In this document: positions 51,501 through 64,000 of the stretch, piece after piece | Position numbering within the stretch: position 1 is the first letter of the stretch | Layout of the letters: every line of letters begins with the position of its first letter | NCBI GenBank assembly: GCA_016758965.1 | Contig: JAEPRB010000169.1 | Coordinates: 24,095 to 88,094 of the forward strand | DNA from: Circinella minor | Lineage: Eukaryota; Mucoromycota; Mucoromycetes; Mucorales; Lichtheimiaceae | DNA length: 64,000 bases | Reading direction: 5' to 3' | Notes under the pieces: model-generated | What the model saw: the letters and a program-made list of their open reading frames with translations, nothing else | Databases searched by the model: none | Told to the model about the DNA's origin: nothing | Program-made: the position numbers and the translations under genes

Positions 51501-52865
51501 ATGGCTAAGTTAAATTCATTCTGGACTTTACTTTTACTTTTAGTTGCTTGTGTTTCATTTGGTAAGTTGCTAAGATACCATAGAAAAATTATAGGACATT
51601 GCGCTATTCTTTTTTTTTTATTTTTGTATTATTTATATGGGAATTTATTTCATTTTTCTGGAGAGGGAAAAGAACGATGAGACATAAAAAAAAAACACGA
51701 TGGAGGATCTATTCAACATTGAAAGACATAAAAGAAAAAGGAGACTATTTTTCGAGTATTTGCAGTTTCTTTGACTAAATAATTGTTTATACATGATTAG
51801 TGTTTGCACAGGAACAAGAAGAAAAGGAATACGCGTCTGCTAATCTTGAAGTTACTGCTGATTTCCCGGACAATCCTTTTGGACGTAAGTTTTTATTTAT
51901 TTATTTATTTATCTGACTTCTTACTATTTGAAGAAGGATAAACATAAAGGGGAAGAATGAAAGGATAGAAATTATGATATTAAATATTATATTTAGATAT
52001 TACCAATGGCCAAAGAAACAAGGTTATTTTAACTCTCGCAAACAAGGATAAAGCTGATTTCTCGGTTCTTGCTGTTTCTGGAAAGATTTCTCTTATTGAT
52101 CAACCTGACAAGATTCATCGTAATGTAAGTTTTTTTTTTAAAAAAAAGGGAAAGAAAGATGATCTTTTTTGTGTACTGTGTTTTTTTTATATAGGTTCAC
52201 TTACTCAATCTATATATATATATTTAAAATAGTTGACTGCTCTTCGTTATGATTTGACTGTTACTCCCGAAGGTACTGTTGAAATTCCTTATGTATTCCA
52301 TTCTGAATTCGCTCCTGGTGATCACGCTTTGACCATCTTTGTTGATGTTTTGGGTGACGTAAGTTATCTTTTTTTTCATATCTTGTTCTGATGATAATTG
52401 AAAAAAAAAACTAATGTTTTTTAAAATAATATATAGGAAAAATTACTTCGTGTTATCGGTTATGATGGTATTATTACTATTGTTGATCCTGAAACTTCAT
52501 GGTTTGACCCTCAATTGTAAGTTTTTATAAAAAAAAAAAAAAAAAGAAGGGGGGGGGAGGGATGGGTAGGAGGAAGATTGAAAGAAAGTTATTTGAAAAC
52601 TAATTTGTAATATAGAATTTTCTTATACATTGTTCTTTCTGCTGTTGCTTTGGGTGTTGCTTATGTTATTAATGCTGCATTCTTTGGTGGTGCCAATCCT
52701 GTTAAAGCTAAAAAAGTTTCCAAGGAACCTGCTGTCAAACCTACTCATCGTGATGATAAGGGTCAAATGATTTTAGATGAATCTTGGATTCCTCAAGGAC
52801 AACTTGGAAAGAGTCCTAAAGAATCTCCTCGTGCCAAGAAGAGATCTAATACTGGACGCAAGTAA
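51501..52865 (+). CDS. IRC22: Translocon-associated protein alpha / IRC22-like ER membrane protein
   Basis: Predicted 242-residue type I ER membrane protein of the TRAP-alpha (SSR1)/Irc22 family, associated with the Sec61 translocon. Six exons: 51501-51561, 51801-51884, 51997-52124, 52233-52358, 52437-52516, 52616-52865; 729 nt in frame. A cleavable signal peptide (MAKLNSFWTLLLLLVACVSF...) is followed by an acidic stretch and a lumenal beta-rich domain with ITNGQRNKVILTLANKD and DLTVTPEGTVEIPYVFHSEF, then FAPGDHALTIFVDVLGD. One membrane segment (IFLYIVLSAVALGVAYVINA, about 160-180) leads to a basic cytosolic tail with ESWIPQGQLGKSPKESPRAK. Codon use is biased to C/T-ending codons more than in neighbours, suggesting good expression. 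Confidence 0.9.
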
Positions 52866-53230
52866 ATATATATATATTTATATATAAAATTCACATCCTA
52901 TTTAATAATCTCTCTCTTTTTGCCTTTCCTTATATATATATATATATACAACACACTCACACTTACTTACTTAGCATAATGATACATTAAAAAAAAAGTT
53001 TGTTTTTATTTTTGAATTTTAAATTTATTTATTTGTTCTAGTTTTTTTAGTTGTTGAGAATAGTTAATAGTTGCGCAGTTAAATAAGGTCTGATATCATT
53101 ATTATGCGTCATTAATTACTTTTAGTTCGAAAATTTCCGAAAAGGTGTTGTTTTAGGTTGGAATAATAAAAAAGGGAACACGTTTTTTTTTTATTTATTT
53201 ATTATTGTGATTGCTTATTATTAAAAAAGA
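52866..53230. other. Intergenic region IRC22 / FMP46-like
   Basis: Short tandem spacer with TA repeats and a CT-rich stretch just after the IRC22 stop codon, and a poly-T tract about 30 bases before the next ATG. No other feature. Confidence 0.6.
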
Positions 53231-53635
53231 ATGTCATTTCGCCCACCAAAGACTTTACCTATTCTTTCCATTTTTCATAATGGTAATATTAAACGATCAC
53301 GTACTGCACTTGATTTATTAAAAAAAAGAGCATCACAAAAAAATGGAAACGATGCTTATCGTATTGATATTATTGATTCTCAACCACCTACCATTGAACA
53401 ATTAAGACAAGTAGCCAGTTTTTTACCTCATCAAGGAAAAGGAGAATCAAGTTGGTATCAAATGGTTCAACAACCTGATAAATTACAAGACTGGTCAGAA
53501 ATTGCTCAAAAAATTCATGAAGAACCAAGTTTATTAACTCGACCTATTGTTGTTGACTGGAGTAATGGAAAAGCAGCTATTAATGATAATGATATTGAAA
53601 AACTTATTAATGAACGAGTTCAAACAAAAGATTAA
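53231..53635 (+). CDS. FMP46: Fmp46-like (DUF1687) putative mitochondrial redox protein
   Basis: Single-exon gene for a 134-residue protein with the arsenate-reductase/thioredoxin-like layout of the fungal DUF1687 family. It starts PKTLPILSIFHNGNIKRSRT, then ALDLLKKRA, and the end has LLTRPIVVDWSNGKAAIND, like the ArsC-family closing strands where a cis-Pro precedes IVVDW. No cysteine is seen in the N-terminal active-site position; a Cys-free loop (HNGNIKRS) is there instead, so a classical thiol activity is doubtful. A mitochondrial role is known for the yeast relative, but the N-terminus here is only weakly presequence-like. It sits in tandem behind IRC22 and converges on the SAT4-like kinase. 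Confidence 0.75.
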   Translation: MSFRPPKTLPILSIFHNGNIKRSRTALDLLKKRASQKNGNDAYRIDIIDSQPPTIEQLRQVASFLPHQGKGESSWYQMVQQPDKLQDWSEIAQKIHEEPSLLTRPIVVDWSNGKAAINDNDIEKLINERVQTKD

Positions 53636-54017
53636 TTTTTAATAATAATAAAAAAAAAAAGGAAAAAATGGTTTTATATATAAAAGTGTTTGTTAATGGA
53701 TTTTTTGTTTGAGTTCTTGTTTTTTTTTTTTTTTATGGATATAATTTACAAAAGATGACGAAAGAAAAGAAATTTGGTAGATGGAAGAGGAAGAAACAAA
53801 AAGAAGGAGGAGAAAGAAGGATGTTATGAAATGACAAGTAAATATATTTATATGTTTGTATGTGTGTGATATAGAGTGAAATGAGTGCAAAAATGTTGGA
53901 ATTGTTGAAAAGCAAGGTATGAATAATAGTAATAGTAATAGTAATAATAATAATAATAATAAAAATAAACAAAACAAAAAGGGTGAATATATAAAAAAAT
54001 AAAATAAAACAAAAAGA
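53636..54017. other. Convergent intergenic region FMP46-like / SAT4-like
   Basis: 3' UTRs of two convergent genes, with purine-rich runs and AAT triplet repeats (about 53925-53965). The minus open frames here come from these repeats. Confidence 0.65.
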
Positions 54018-54528
54018 TTAATGCTTCTTTATACGACGACGTCGTTCTTTCTTGCTTGTAGGAAAATCTTCTTCACCAGAAAGATCGGGTGTTTCAATAT
54101 CTAAAACTTTGATATTATCACGATCTATTACTTCTTGAGATGATGGTCGAACAAGAAGATGATGTATGTGATTATGAGCTGGTGATGCAGGTGTACACAT
54201 GGGAATGTTAGCAATCCAAGGATCTGATAAAATATCTTGTAATGAACAACGTTTTGCAGGATCTATTTCCAAGATACGTGAGAAAATTTCACGAGCTTCC
54301 CGAGGCAGGAGCTTGAATAATCGTTGTGCACCTTGTGAATTAGGATTAACAAAATTTTTATAAGATTGATCTTGAGATGCTCTAGGTATCCTCCAAGGGA
54401 ATCGACGAATCGTCATACAAATAAAAACTATAGCACAAGACCATAAATCGGATGCTGCAGGATCATAATCTGATGCTGTATATTGTTCTGGTGCAATATA
54501 AGGATCAGATCCACAAATACCTATATTA

Positions 54529-54560
<32 letters not shown>

Positions 54561-56250
54561 ATTGTATAATAATTAGTAATCAATTTTAAAATAAATAATA
54601 TTAATATATATATTTTTACCTTTTGTACGATGAATTTTATCTTCGAATGGATATTTGTATACAACTGAACAACCAAAATCAATAATTTTAACAATGCCAC
54701 GTTCATCAAGCATCATATTATCCAATTTTAAATCACGATGTGCAATACCCATGGAATGTAAATATTGAACACCATTTAACATTTGTCGCCAAGTACAAGC
54801 AATTTCTTCACGCGTCATTTTACCACTCATAACGATATTAAATAAATCATTAGGTGCATATTCCATAATTTCATAAAATGATGATCTTTCTTGAATAAGA
54901 TCCAATGTTTCAATGATATTAGGATTATGTAAAGTAGAACCAATACAAAATTCAGCAGTAACTTTTTTTACATATTCTTTTTCATTTTCATTAGGAAATC
55001 GTTTACGGAATTGTTTTACAGCAAATGTTTTGTTATCTGTACTTCTTCTAATCACACGAACAGATCCTCCGGCACCTTTACCGACAAAACGACCTATATA
55101 TTTAAGATTATAATTTAGTTTTTTTTTTTTCTTTTTTTATCTCTCAATATGATATAACCTCTCTCCCCCCGCCAACCCCCGGACCGACCGGATAAATTTA
55201 TTTATTTTAGTTGATTTCTCCCCCCCACACACACACACATATATACACAAAGTGCTACCATAAAACGGAAAAATACTTACCCCATTTACCGTAACGTCCT
55301 TCAATATCTTTGTTAAATTCATTGGCAAATGACAAATCACTTACACTACTATTAGTACTTTTTGAAACTAATAATGGTTTAGATTGATTTTTATTTTTCT
55401 TGCTTTTCTTGTCATTCTTGAAAAATCGTTTTAAACCATGAAATAATGTTTTTTCTTTTTCCAAACGATGAAAATGAGTTTGATAATGTTTTGAATTATA
55501 TTCTGGTTTTTTAAATAAAAATTGAGAAGGTGTAGAAGGTCTACTTGGAATAGATGTAGATGTACTAGCACTGGGTGTTGGATCATGATGACGATGATTT
55601 ATACCAGTATCACCTGAACTACTTAAAGTAGCATTATCATCAATATCATCTTCTGAAGAAAAAGAATGAGATTCATGTTGTTTTTCATCTTCTTTAGATA
55701 CAGGACGTGAAAGTGAAAGTGGAGTAGAAGGTGAAGAAGTAGAAGAAATAACAATACGTGGTGAAGATAAACGATATTGAGAAGTAGAAGTGGATGTAAC
55801 AATTGTATTAGAAGAAGGATTTCTTAAAACAAGTGATGGTCTTTTTTGTTGACGTTGTTGTTGTTTATTATCTTCTTGATCAATATCTTCTTTATTCTTT
55901 TCACCACTTTCACGAGGTGATAAAGAAGTAGGTGTATCAACACCTGTAAATGATTGATGTTGTGGTTGAGGTGTTGTTGGTGTTATAGTTTCTTCATCAT
56001 GACTTGTAAAATAATCATCAGAAGGATGATCATGATAACCTGGTGTACCGGGTATAGAAACATCTGGCGTTACATTTTCAAATTGAAATCCACGTTGTTG
56101 ATGTTGTTTAGATTGAAAAATCTTGGCTGGAGAATTGAAATCTGCTGCTTCAAGTCTATCACCCAGGTTATGAACTAAAACCTTTTGTGATAATGATGAA
56201 GGACGTGATCTTTCATTATAATGATGTGTATTGGGATTTAATTGTGTCAT
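54018..56250 (-). CDS. SAT4: SAT4/HAL4-type Ser/Thr protein kinase (NPR family)
   Basis: Predicted 648-residue kinase with three exons: 55281-56250, 54620-55093, 54018-54520; 1947 nt in frame. The first 320 residues are disordered Ser/Pro/Gln-rich text ending in a basic cluster ([11 protein letters not shown]) and [20 protein letters not shown], the junction typical of Hal4/Hal5 kinases. Catalytic marks: Gly loop GKGAGGS (328-334), Lys350, HRDLKLDN (Asp444), DFG 462-464, and [14 protein letters not shown] with the APE motif split over the last intron. [20 protein letters not shown] is a close match to this subfamily. In yeast these kinases stabilise potassium and nutrient transporters at the plasma membrane and give salt tolerance; the same role is inferred here. 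A Lys/Arg-rich end ([12 protein letters not shown]) could bind membrane lipid. Confidence 0.92.
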
Positions 56251-59003
56251 ATACTTTTAATTGAATAGGTAAATAATGAAAGAGGTTATTGTTGTTGAAG
56301 AAGAAGAAGAAAGAAGAAAGAAGCTAATAAAACAAAAACAAAAAAAAAAAAGGAGAAAAGTGAAAGAGAAGTTAAAAATGGAAAAAAGATTTACAACTAG
56401 TTTTTTAGGGTTGCACCCGTATCAAACTTAATTGAACCCAGATCATTTCCATTTTTAGATAATCGAGTTGATTGGAATGAAACCTGTCTTTTTGGTTTTC
56501 ATTGTAATTTATTATTATTATTATTATTATGCGATACAGAAAAAATGGTTTCTTTTTATTTAAACTATTATTTTATTTTATTTTTAGTGCGGGAGGGAGA
56601 AGAACATTAATAATATATAAGCTAAGAAAAAAAAATTAATTATTAGAGAAAACCCTCGGCAAAAAAAAAAAATGTGGTGGACCTTTGCTGCGGCCATAAT
56701 TTTTTTCCGTTTTCGGTCTGTAGTTTTCCCGCGCATTATTACCCCTTTCTTACTTTCTTCTTTTCCCTTCGGGATAGTCGGCGAACACTTCCCCTCCACC
56801 CCCCCCTTTTTTTCTTTCTTTCTTTCTGTTTGCTTGATAATGCATAACAACAACAACAACAAAAAAAGATGCGAGGATGATTCTAATTTCTTTTTATTTT
56901 TACATAACAATAAAAGGAAAAATAAAAAAAAAGTTCCCAGTATCAAACTATTTAACAATAAAATTTCATGTTTTTTTTTTTTTTTTTGGAAGATAGAGGT
57001 CTATTCCACGTGGCACATAAAAGAGGAGGAATAATAATGACTGTTCGGGAAACAAGTTATTTTATCACATGTATATTTTATTATTATATTTATATAAAAC
57101 CATAGTAACAAACTGAAAAACACTAACAAAAATTCAATACTATTTAATTGTTTCTTCTCTTCTTTTCCATTTGACAGAAGTTTGTTGTTTTTATTTTCTC
57201 TTAAAAGAATCATTTGGAAATACAAACGTTTTTTTTTTATTATGTTTCTCCGACATTTTACCAACATAACAAACAATCATCATCTTTAGGGAAGAGGCAC
57301 GTGCACGGATCCAGACCTGAAAAAATAAAAACAAGATTCCTATTTATTATGATTTATATTGTTGTTATTATTATTAATAATTATGAACCGCAGCAAAAGT
57401 ATTTTAAATATCAATAAATCTTTTTATTATATAAACATTTCAGCTTTAAAAGTGCTTCACTTTACCCATCCTTCTTCACTCTTTGAAATTAACAAAAAAC
57501 ATATAAGCGGAGTACAATAATAATGGATGAAAAGTATTGCCGTTTTACCCTTTTAGTTTCAGATTTGATTATAAAGCAATTTCAAATTTTTAGTTAACTT
57601 ATTAGTTCCCATCCCTTCCTCCCCTTCCCCCCCCCAAACCTTCCCTCCGATCAATAATCAAGCGATCTTCATGCTATTAAATGATTATTTTATTTTCAAA
57701 TGTTTAGAAAACGTGTACAACTCACGTTTTTTCAATTCTTTTAACTTATTAAAATAAGTGGCAAAATAGAGTAGTCTTTTCTTTTCTTTTCTTTTCTTTC
57801 TTTCTCTTCTTTTTTTTTTTATAATATAAAATATGCACTTGAATGTTTTATCAAGCAAATAAATTTATTTTTTTCATAAGAGAGGGAAAAAAAAAAATTG
57901 TTTATTTTTATGCAAAAAAAAAATTCTTGTTTTGAAAAAAAAAAAAACCAATTGAACGAATCAAAAAACTTTTCTTTTATGCGTGCATCTTTCTCTTTCT
58001 CTCCTTCAACCCCTTAAACATTTTGTTATCCTGCAACAAAGACACAACAATTGATAAACGAATTTGATGTCACAAGATATTATTAAATAATAATCAATGA
58101 TCAACATGACTCAAATCTTGATATTAAAATCCCGGCAATCTTTACAATTTTATTAGTCATGGATAGATCCTCTCTACTAAATTCATTCTGTAATGTATGT
58201 GTGTATGTAGGAAGGAAGATAAAAAAAAAACAATCACTAATTTCAAATATAGAAAAACATTATATATCTGCATCATTAAGTTATTTTTTTTTTCTTGAAT
58301 CAACAAATTGAATCATAAACTTTATATAAATAGAAAGAAGAAACCTACTATTTAGTTCTATATTGAAAGATTTTCTCCTTCACTACACTTTATCCAATCT
58401 TTTAAAATTACATTGATTGTCATGGTGACAAAAAAAAAGTCTTTATCAATTTAGTGAGAGTTTATTGATTTACATAATAGTAAAGTAAATAACAATGAAA
58501 TTTCACTTTTTAATTAGTATTAAGGGTCTATACATATAGTGAATAAGATAAACGATTGTTACTATACTTATTGTAGTAATTATTGTAGTTTGTTTCCATA
58601 TTTGTTCAATATGAATTTTTTTTTTTTTGACAGTTAATAGGATATTTTTACTATCCTCCAAATTCTATATTCATATCTAAATTACCTATATATACATTTA
58701 CAACTGTTATATACAAATGATAATATGTATATGTCTAGTTGCACAACATTTTATTAAAAAAATGCTTTTATTTGATATATATATCTCTCTCTCTCTCTCT
58801 CTCTTCCTTTCTTTCTATTAAATAAAAGAAAAGCCCGTATATTTTGGGTGTGGAATAAACTTTTTACCAATGACTGACTTTTTTTTTTTTTTTTACAAGG
58901 CCAGCGAAATTTTTTGCTTATGTGGGGAGCAATTCCATTTTTTGACGCGCGTTGCCAATACAACTATCTTTTTTTTTTTTTTTTTAATAATTTTAGATTT
59001 TAA
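56251..59003. promoter_or_regulatory. Divergent region SAT4-like / EDC3 with two E-box palindromes
   Basis: 2.75 kb without a supported gene. Two CACGTG palindromes, CCACGTGG at 57006-57013 and GCACGTGC at 57297-57304, are sites of the kind bound by Cbf1/Pho4-like bHLH factors; their use here is unproven. Poly-T and CT tracts occur at 57780-57820 and 58790-58804, and a 15-T run just before the EDC3 start. The 120-codon frames at 56584-57034 come from low-complexity A/T runs. Confidence 0.45.
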
Positions 59004-61178
59004 ATGGCACAATATACTGGCCTACATCTCGAAATAAATTTAACAGATGGTTCCGTTGTTACAGGTGTTGTGGCTGCACTGGATGAACAAACAACTTATA
59101 TGACGTTAAGTTCAGGTAAAAAAAAAAAAATTAATTTATCGCTTTTTATATATGACTGTAAAAAAAAAAAAAGGAAGAGGGGGGGGAAGATTATATATAT
59201 ATACGCGCGTCTAAACTAAATAAATCACCTACAATTATAATTATAATAATAAAAAAAAACCTCATCTTTTTATTATAAATATGTATATAAATTATAGTTA
59301 CTATTCGTGGTATAGAAGGAATGGTTAATGAACTTCCTGTATTTGTTATTCATGGATCACAAATTCGTCATTTGGAAGTTATTCAAAAGCCTCCTCCTCC
59401 TCCTCCTCAACAACAACAACAACCACTTTCACAATCACCTGCTCCTCCATCCATTCCTCAACAACAGCAACAAGCTCCTCCTTCTCAAACACCATCTAAA
59501 CCACAGACAAAACAATTTGTAGATCCAGCTATTATCAGTGTAAGTGAAAAAAAAAAAAGTATTTTTCTTCGTATAATAAACTGAATTTTATTTATGATAT
59601 TATTTAGATGAGTATGCCTTCAAGTCCTGCTACGCCTGTGAAAAAGTAAGTTTCTATAATTAATAATTTTTTAACTTTTATTATTCATTAAAACCACATT
59701 GTTTATTTATTAATTAGATTTCAAGAAAAAAAACCAAAGCAACAACAACAAGAACAACAACCCGAGTTTAATAAACCTAATGAAGTAACAACTCCTTCAG
59801 CATTACCAAAACCTGTAACTAATAATAAATCAGCTGTTACTAGTAGTACAAGTTCTACAAAATCAACTAAATCAATGAATTCACCAAAGACTTCAACAAA
59901 GGCAACTGCAATCATACCAAAGGAAGAAAAGAAAAAAGAAATATCATTAGAAGTATCTTCACCCAAATCTACAGCTACATCTTCACCTGTAATAAATGGG
60001 AAGACAGGGAAATCTACTTCTTTGTCAACAAGACTTCCTTTTTTTGCTAGTACACGAGCAAAAATACCTCGTAAGCCTATCATTGAAACTGAAGTACTTG
60101 ATTTTGGGGAATTATATGGATCTTCTGCTACTGGATCGTCAACTCCTAAATCGTCTAAAAATAAACATAAAGTTATTGTTGAAAAACAAACTAAATCTTA
60201 TACCAAGACAACCAAGGAGAAGGAAAAGGAACCAAAAGAAGTATTAACATCACCACAGCAACCACAAGAAAAAAAGAAACAAGAGAATGTTGTTACAACA
60301 AATACTTCTATAAAAACAGATAATAATAATAATGAGGAAAAGAAGTCATCATCTAAGGTAATGTATCTATTTTTATTTTGGTTCTGAGAAGGGAAAGACT
60401 TAACATAGGGGAGAAATTGGGTTAGTGAGAAAGAATTAATTAATAATGGTATGTTTATTCTTTTGACTAATTAGGCAAATGAAGTTGTAAATCAAGAAGC
60501 ATCTGCTATTTTAGCATCTATGCTTCATTTACAAGATCCACCTAAAGAAGAAACTAAACAACAACAACAACAACAACAACAGGAAACAACACCCAAAGAA
60601 GAAGAAGAAGAAGAAGAGATAGTAGTGGCAGAAACAACAGATACCGAAAAATCCGTGAAATCACCTTCTTCTTCATCTACCTCATCTCAAACAAGTTTCA
60701 AAATACCTGCCAATTTGATACCTCCTAAAGCTCGTTCGGTTGCAAAATCAAATGGAAGTAGTAAAACATCATCACCCAAGACAAGTCCTCCTACACCCAA
60801 GGAAAAGAAAGAAAAGGTTCACCATTCACCTAAAGAAAAGAAAGTATTATCACCAAAGAACAATAAGAGTCCTGCTTTAACACCTAAAGAGAAAGCAACA
60901 TCAAGTTCATTAGTAAAGGAAAAATTAAATGTTGTCAAAGAAAAGGCTTCTTCTTCTTCTTCACCCAAAGAAATAATTGCTTCACCTCAACAAAAACAAC
61001 AATCCGTGAAAGAAAAATCAAGTACAGTAGTATTGCCTACCGTCGAAAAAACACAAGAAGAAGAAGAATTAAAGGATAGTGATGATGGTACTATGCCTAT
61101 TATTAAAACAGTTGGTAATGGTGCAAGATGTCCAGTAGTAACTATTGAACAAATGCGAAAGGTTGAAGAAATTTGTGG

Positions 61179-61209
<31 letters not shown>

Positions 61210-62303
61210 TGGTCTTCCTCTCCCCTTTATATTCAATTTAAATGCTCTCTTTCTCTCTTTTTAAAATGAAAAATTAATATTCTTCTTTTTTTTCTTTTTT
61301 TTCTTTTTTTTACAAAACTAGTATCAGAAACTGGACCTAATGAAGAAATGATGATTGAAAATGCGGGTCATGGAACAAGTGTAATGGCACTCAAGGCAAT
61401 TGGTAAATAATATATATATATATATACAAAAAAAAGAAGAAATAAATTTAGTTCTAACTCTAATTATATATAATTAAAAAAATATTTTAGGTGGACATCG
61501 TAGAATACAACCTGCTAATCATAATGCTGCACCTGTAGTAGTAGTTCTTGCAGGTAATACAAAAGCCGGTAGTTATGGTTTAGCAGCTGCTCGTCATTTA
61601 GCAAATCGAGGTTGTCATGTTTATGTAATGCTTGCTTTCCGTAAAGAAGCCAAACTTTCAGAAGGTGTTACTATGCAAAGAAAATGTGCTGAATTTGCAG
61701 GAGCTCATATTGTTGATAATATTGAAGGTACATAGGCATAGAAGAAGAAGAAGAAAGTAGAGAGAGAGAGAGAGAGAGAGAGAATTTAATATACTCAATT
61801 TATGATACTATTATTATTATTATTAGATTTGCCACAACAACAAAAAACACCAGTAGATTTGATTATTGATGGATTAATGGGATCTGAATTTTCTGTATCA
61901 TTATTAAGAGGTGATTATATCACTCGTGAATTATTATGGGATTCAATGGATTGGGCAAATAGTAATAAGGCACCTGTATTAAGTCTTGATTTCCCAAGTG
62001 GTATTAATGCTAGTGATGGTAAGTTATATATATATATATAAGCTTAGTGGAATAAAAAAGACTATAATTAATATTTTTTTTATATATTTAGGTTTACCAT
62101 TCCATGTCATGCATCATATTCAACCTAAGTGGACATTATGTTTCGGAGCACCTAAACAAGGATGTACTTCCCGTGCAATTACAGGTGAACTCTTTTTGGC
62201 GGATATTGGTATTCCTAGTGTTAGTTGGCGAAGGATAGGAATTAGTAGATGTAAAATTCCATGGGGTGCAGAATTTGTTATTGCATTGGAATATGATAGT
62301 TAA
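59004..62303 (+). CDS. EDC3: EDC3, enhancer of mRNA decapping (LSm - FDF - YjeF_N)
   Basis: Predicted 818-residue P-body scaffold that stimulates Dcp2 and binds the DEAD-box helicase Dhh1. Exons: 59004-59115, 59298-59539, 59608-59645, 59718-60357, 60475-61177, 61322-61402, 61491-61727, 61827-62018, 62092-62303; 2457 nt in frame. The N-terminal divergent LSm domain reads GLHLEINLTDGSVVTGVVAA and IRGIEGMVNELPVFVIHGSQ (1-70). A long Pro/Gln- then Ser/Lys-rich linker follows, with repeated SPKEKK-type motifs. The C-terminal YjeF_N domain (about 560-815) has GPNEEMMIENAGHGTSVMAL, VVVLAGNTKAGSYGLAAARH, DLIIDGLMGSE and KAPVLSLDFPSGINASDG. The helicase-binding FDF element is only weakly visible as VLDFGELYG near 258. 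The linker is several hundred residues longer than in yeast EDC3. Confidence 0.93.
61183..61210 (+). repeat. (TA)n in an EDC3 intron
   Basis: About 13 TA units directly after the donor at 61178. Confidence 0.9.
61757..61783 (+). repeat. (AG)n in an EDC3 intron
   Basis: About 12 AG units in the intron that follows 61727. Confidence 0.9.
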
Positions 62304-62684
62304 AAAAAAAAAGAAGACATTTATATATATAAATATGTACATATATAAATACATAATAATATCTTTTCTTTTCCTCTCTCTTTTTTTTTCATTTCTTGGA
62401 GAACACATACATACAAAAAACAATCATTTTGTTTTTAATGTTTGTAATAATTTTGAACAAAAGCAAAAAAAGTATTGGGTCATGATGATTGATGAAATTG
62501 GTTTATTTGTAAATAATGAAGTAATAACAAAAAAAAAAGAAAGAAAGAATGGTTGAATACAAATGTATATATGTACGAGTTGTAATAGAGTGGTAGAATT
62601 GAAAATAGGGTGAATATAAAGGAAATTATATAAAAATGAGGATGACTTAAATTATGGTTATTTTTTTTTGTACATGTAAATAAT
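62304..62684. other. Convergent intergenic region EDC3 / FUR1
   Basis: 3' UTRs of both genes, rich in A and T runs. Without the short last exon of FUR1 this gap would appear to be about 100 bp longer. No other feature. Confidence 0.7.

Positions 62685-64000
<1,316 letters not shown>

Noticed and set aside
56584..57034. Two overlapping 120-codon frames between the SAT4-like gene and EDC3
   Set aside because: Both are Phe/Lys/Asn low-complexity text generated by A and T homopolymers on opposite strands.

Overview
The window is nuclear DNA of a fungus, most probably an early-diverging (Mucoromycota, Mucorales-like) one. Support: AT-rich DNA with many homopolymer runs; small genes cut by many 50-120 bp introns with GT..AG ends; Zn2Cys6 and fungal-specific transcription factors; transcription factors rich in Asn, Gln and His runs; and a presenilin gene, a family I understand to be missing from Dikarya but kept in some basal lineages. 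I rebuilt the multi-exon genes by hand. For every multi-exon model except the F-box gene, the exon lengths sum to an intact reading frame.

Layout. 1-2089 (+): 3' part of a presenilin gene. 3816-5582 (-): single-exon Zn2Cys6 regulator. 5583-15078: about 9.5 kb with no intact gene, only short decayed-looking coding islands. 15079-18008 (-): DHA2-type MFS transporter with a 7-nt microexon, divergent from 18961-23201 (+), a CSC1/OSCA-type channel. 27306-30674 (-): 1012-aa Zn2Cys6 plus Fungal_trans regulator. 34642-36329 (+): F-box-like protein with one frameshift. 41592-43249 (-): Ran1/Sks1-type protein kinase. 36330-41591 and 43250-48595 are two further gene-poor blocks of about 5.3 kb each.

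The right quarter is a compact housekeeping cluster. RAD51C-like recombinase (48596-51003, -) is divergent from the translocon-associated IRC22/TRAP-alpha gene (51501-52865, +). Next come an FMP46-like redox protein (53231-53635, +), a SAT4/HAL4-type kinase (54018-56250, -), the decapping enhancer EDC3 (59004-62303, +) and uracil phosphoribosyltransferase FUR1 (62685-63851, -).

The genes do not form a pathway cluster. They cover regulated intramembrane proteolysis, transcription, transport and osmosensing, kinase signalling, DNA repair, ER translocation, mRNA decay and pyrimidine salvage. No intact transposon, tRNA, rRNA, CRISPR array or secondary-metabolite cluster was recognised. The most interesting observations are the presenilin with Trp-Asp in place of Tyr-Asp at the first catalytic aspartate, the 7-nt microexon that encodes part of the MFS signature motif, the very short last exon of FUR1, and a long acidic RAD51C tail with a possible RAD51-binding motif.
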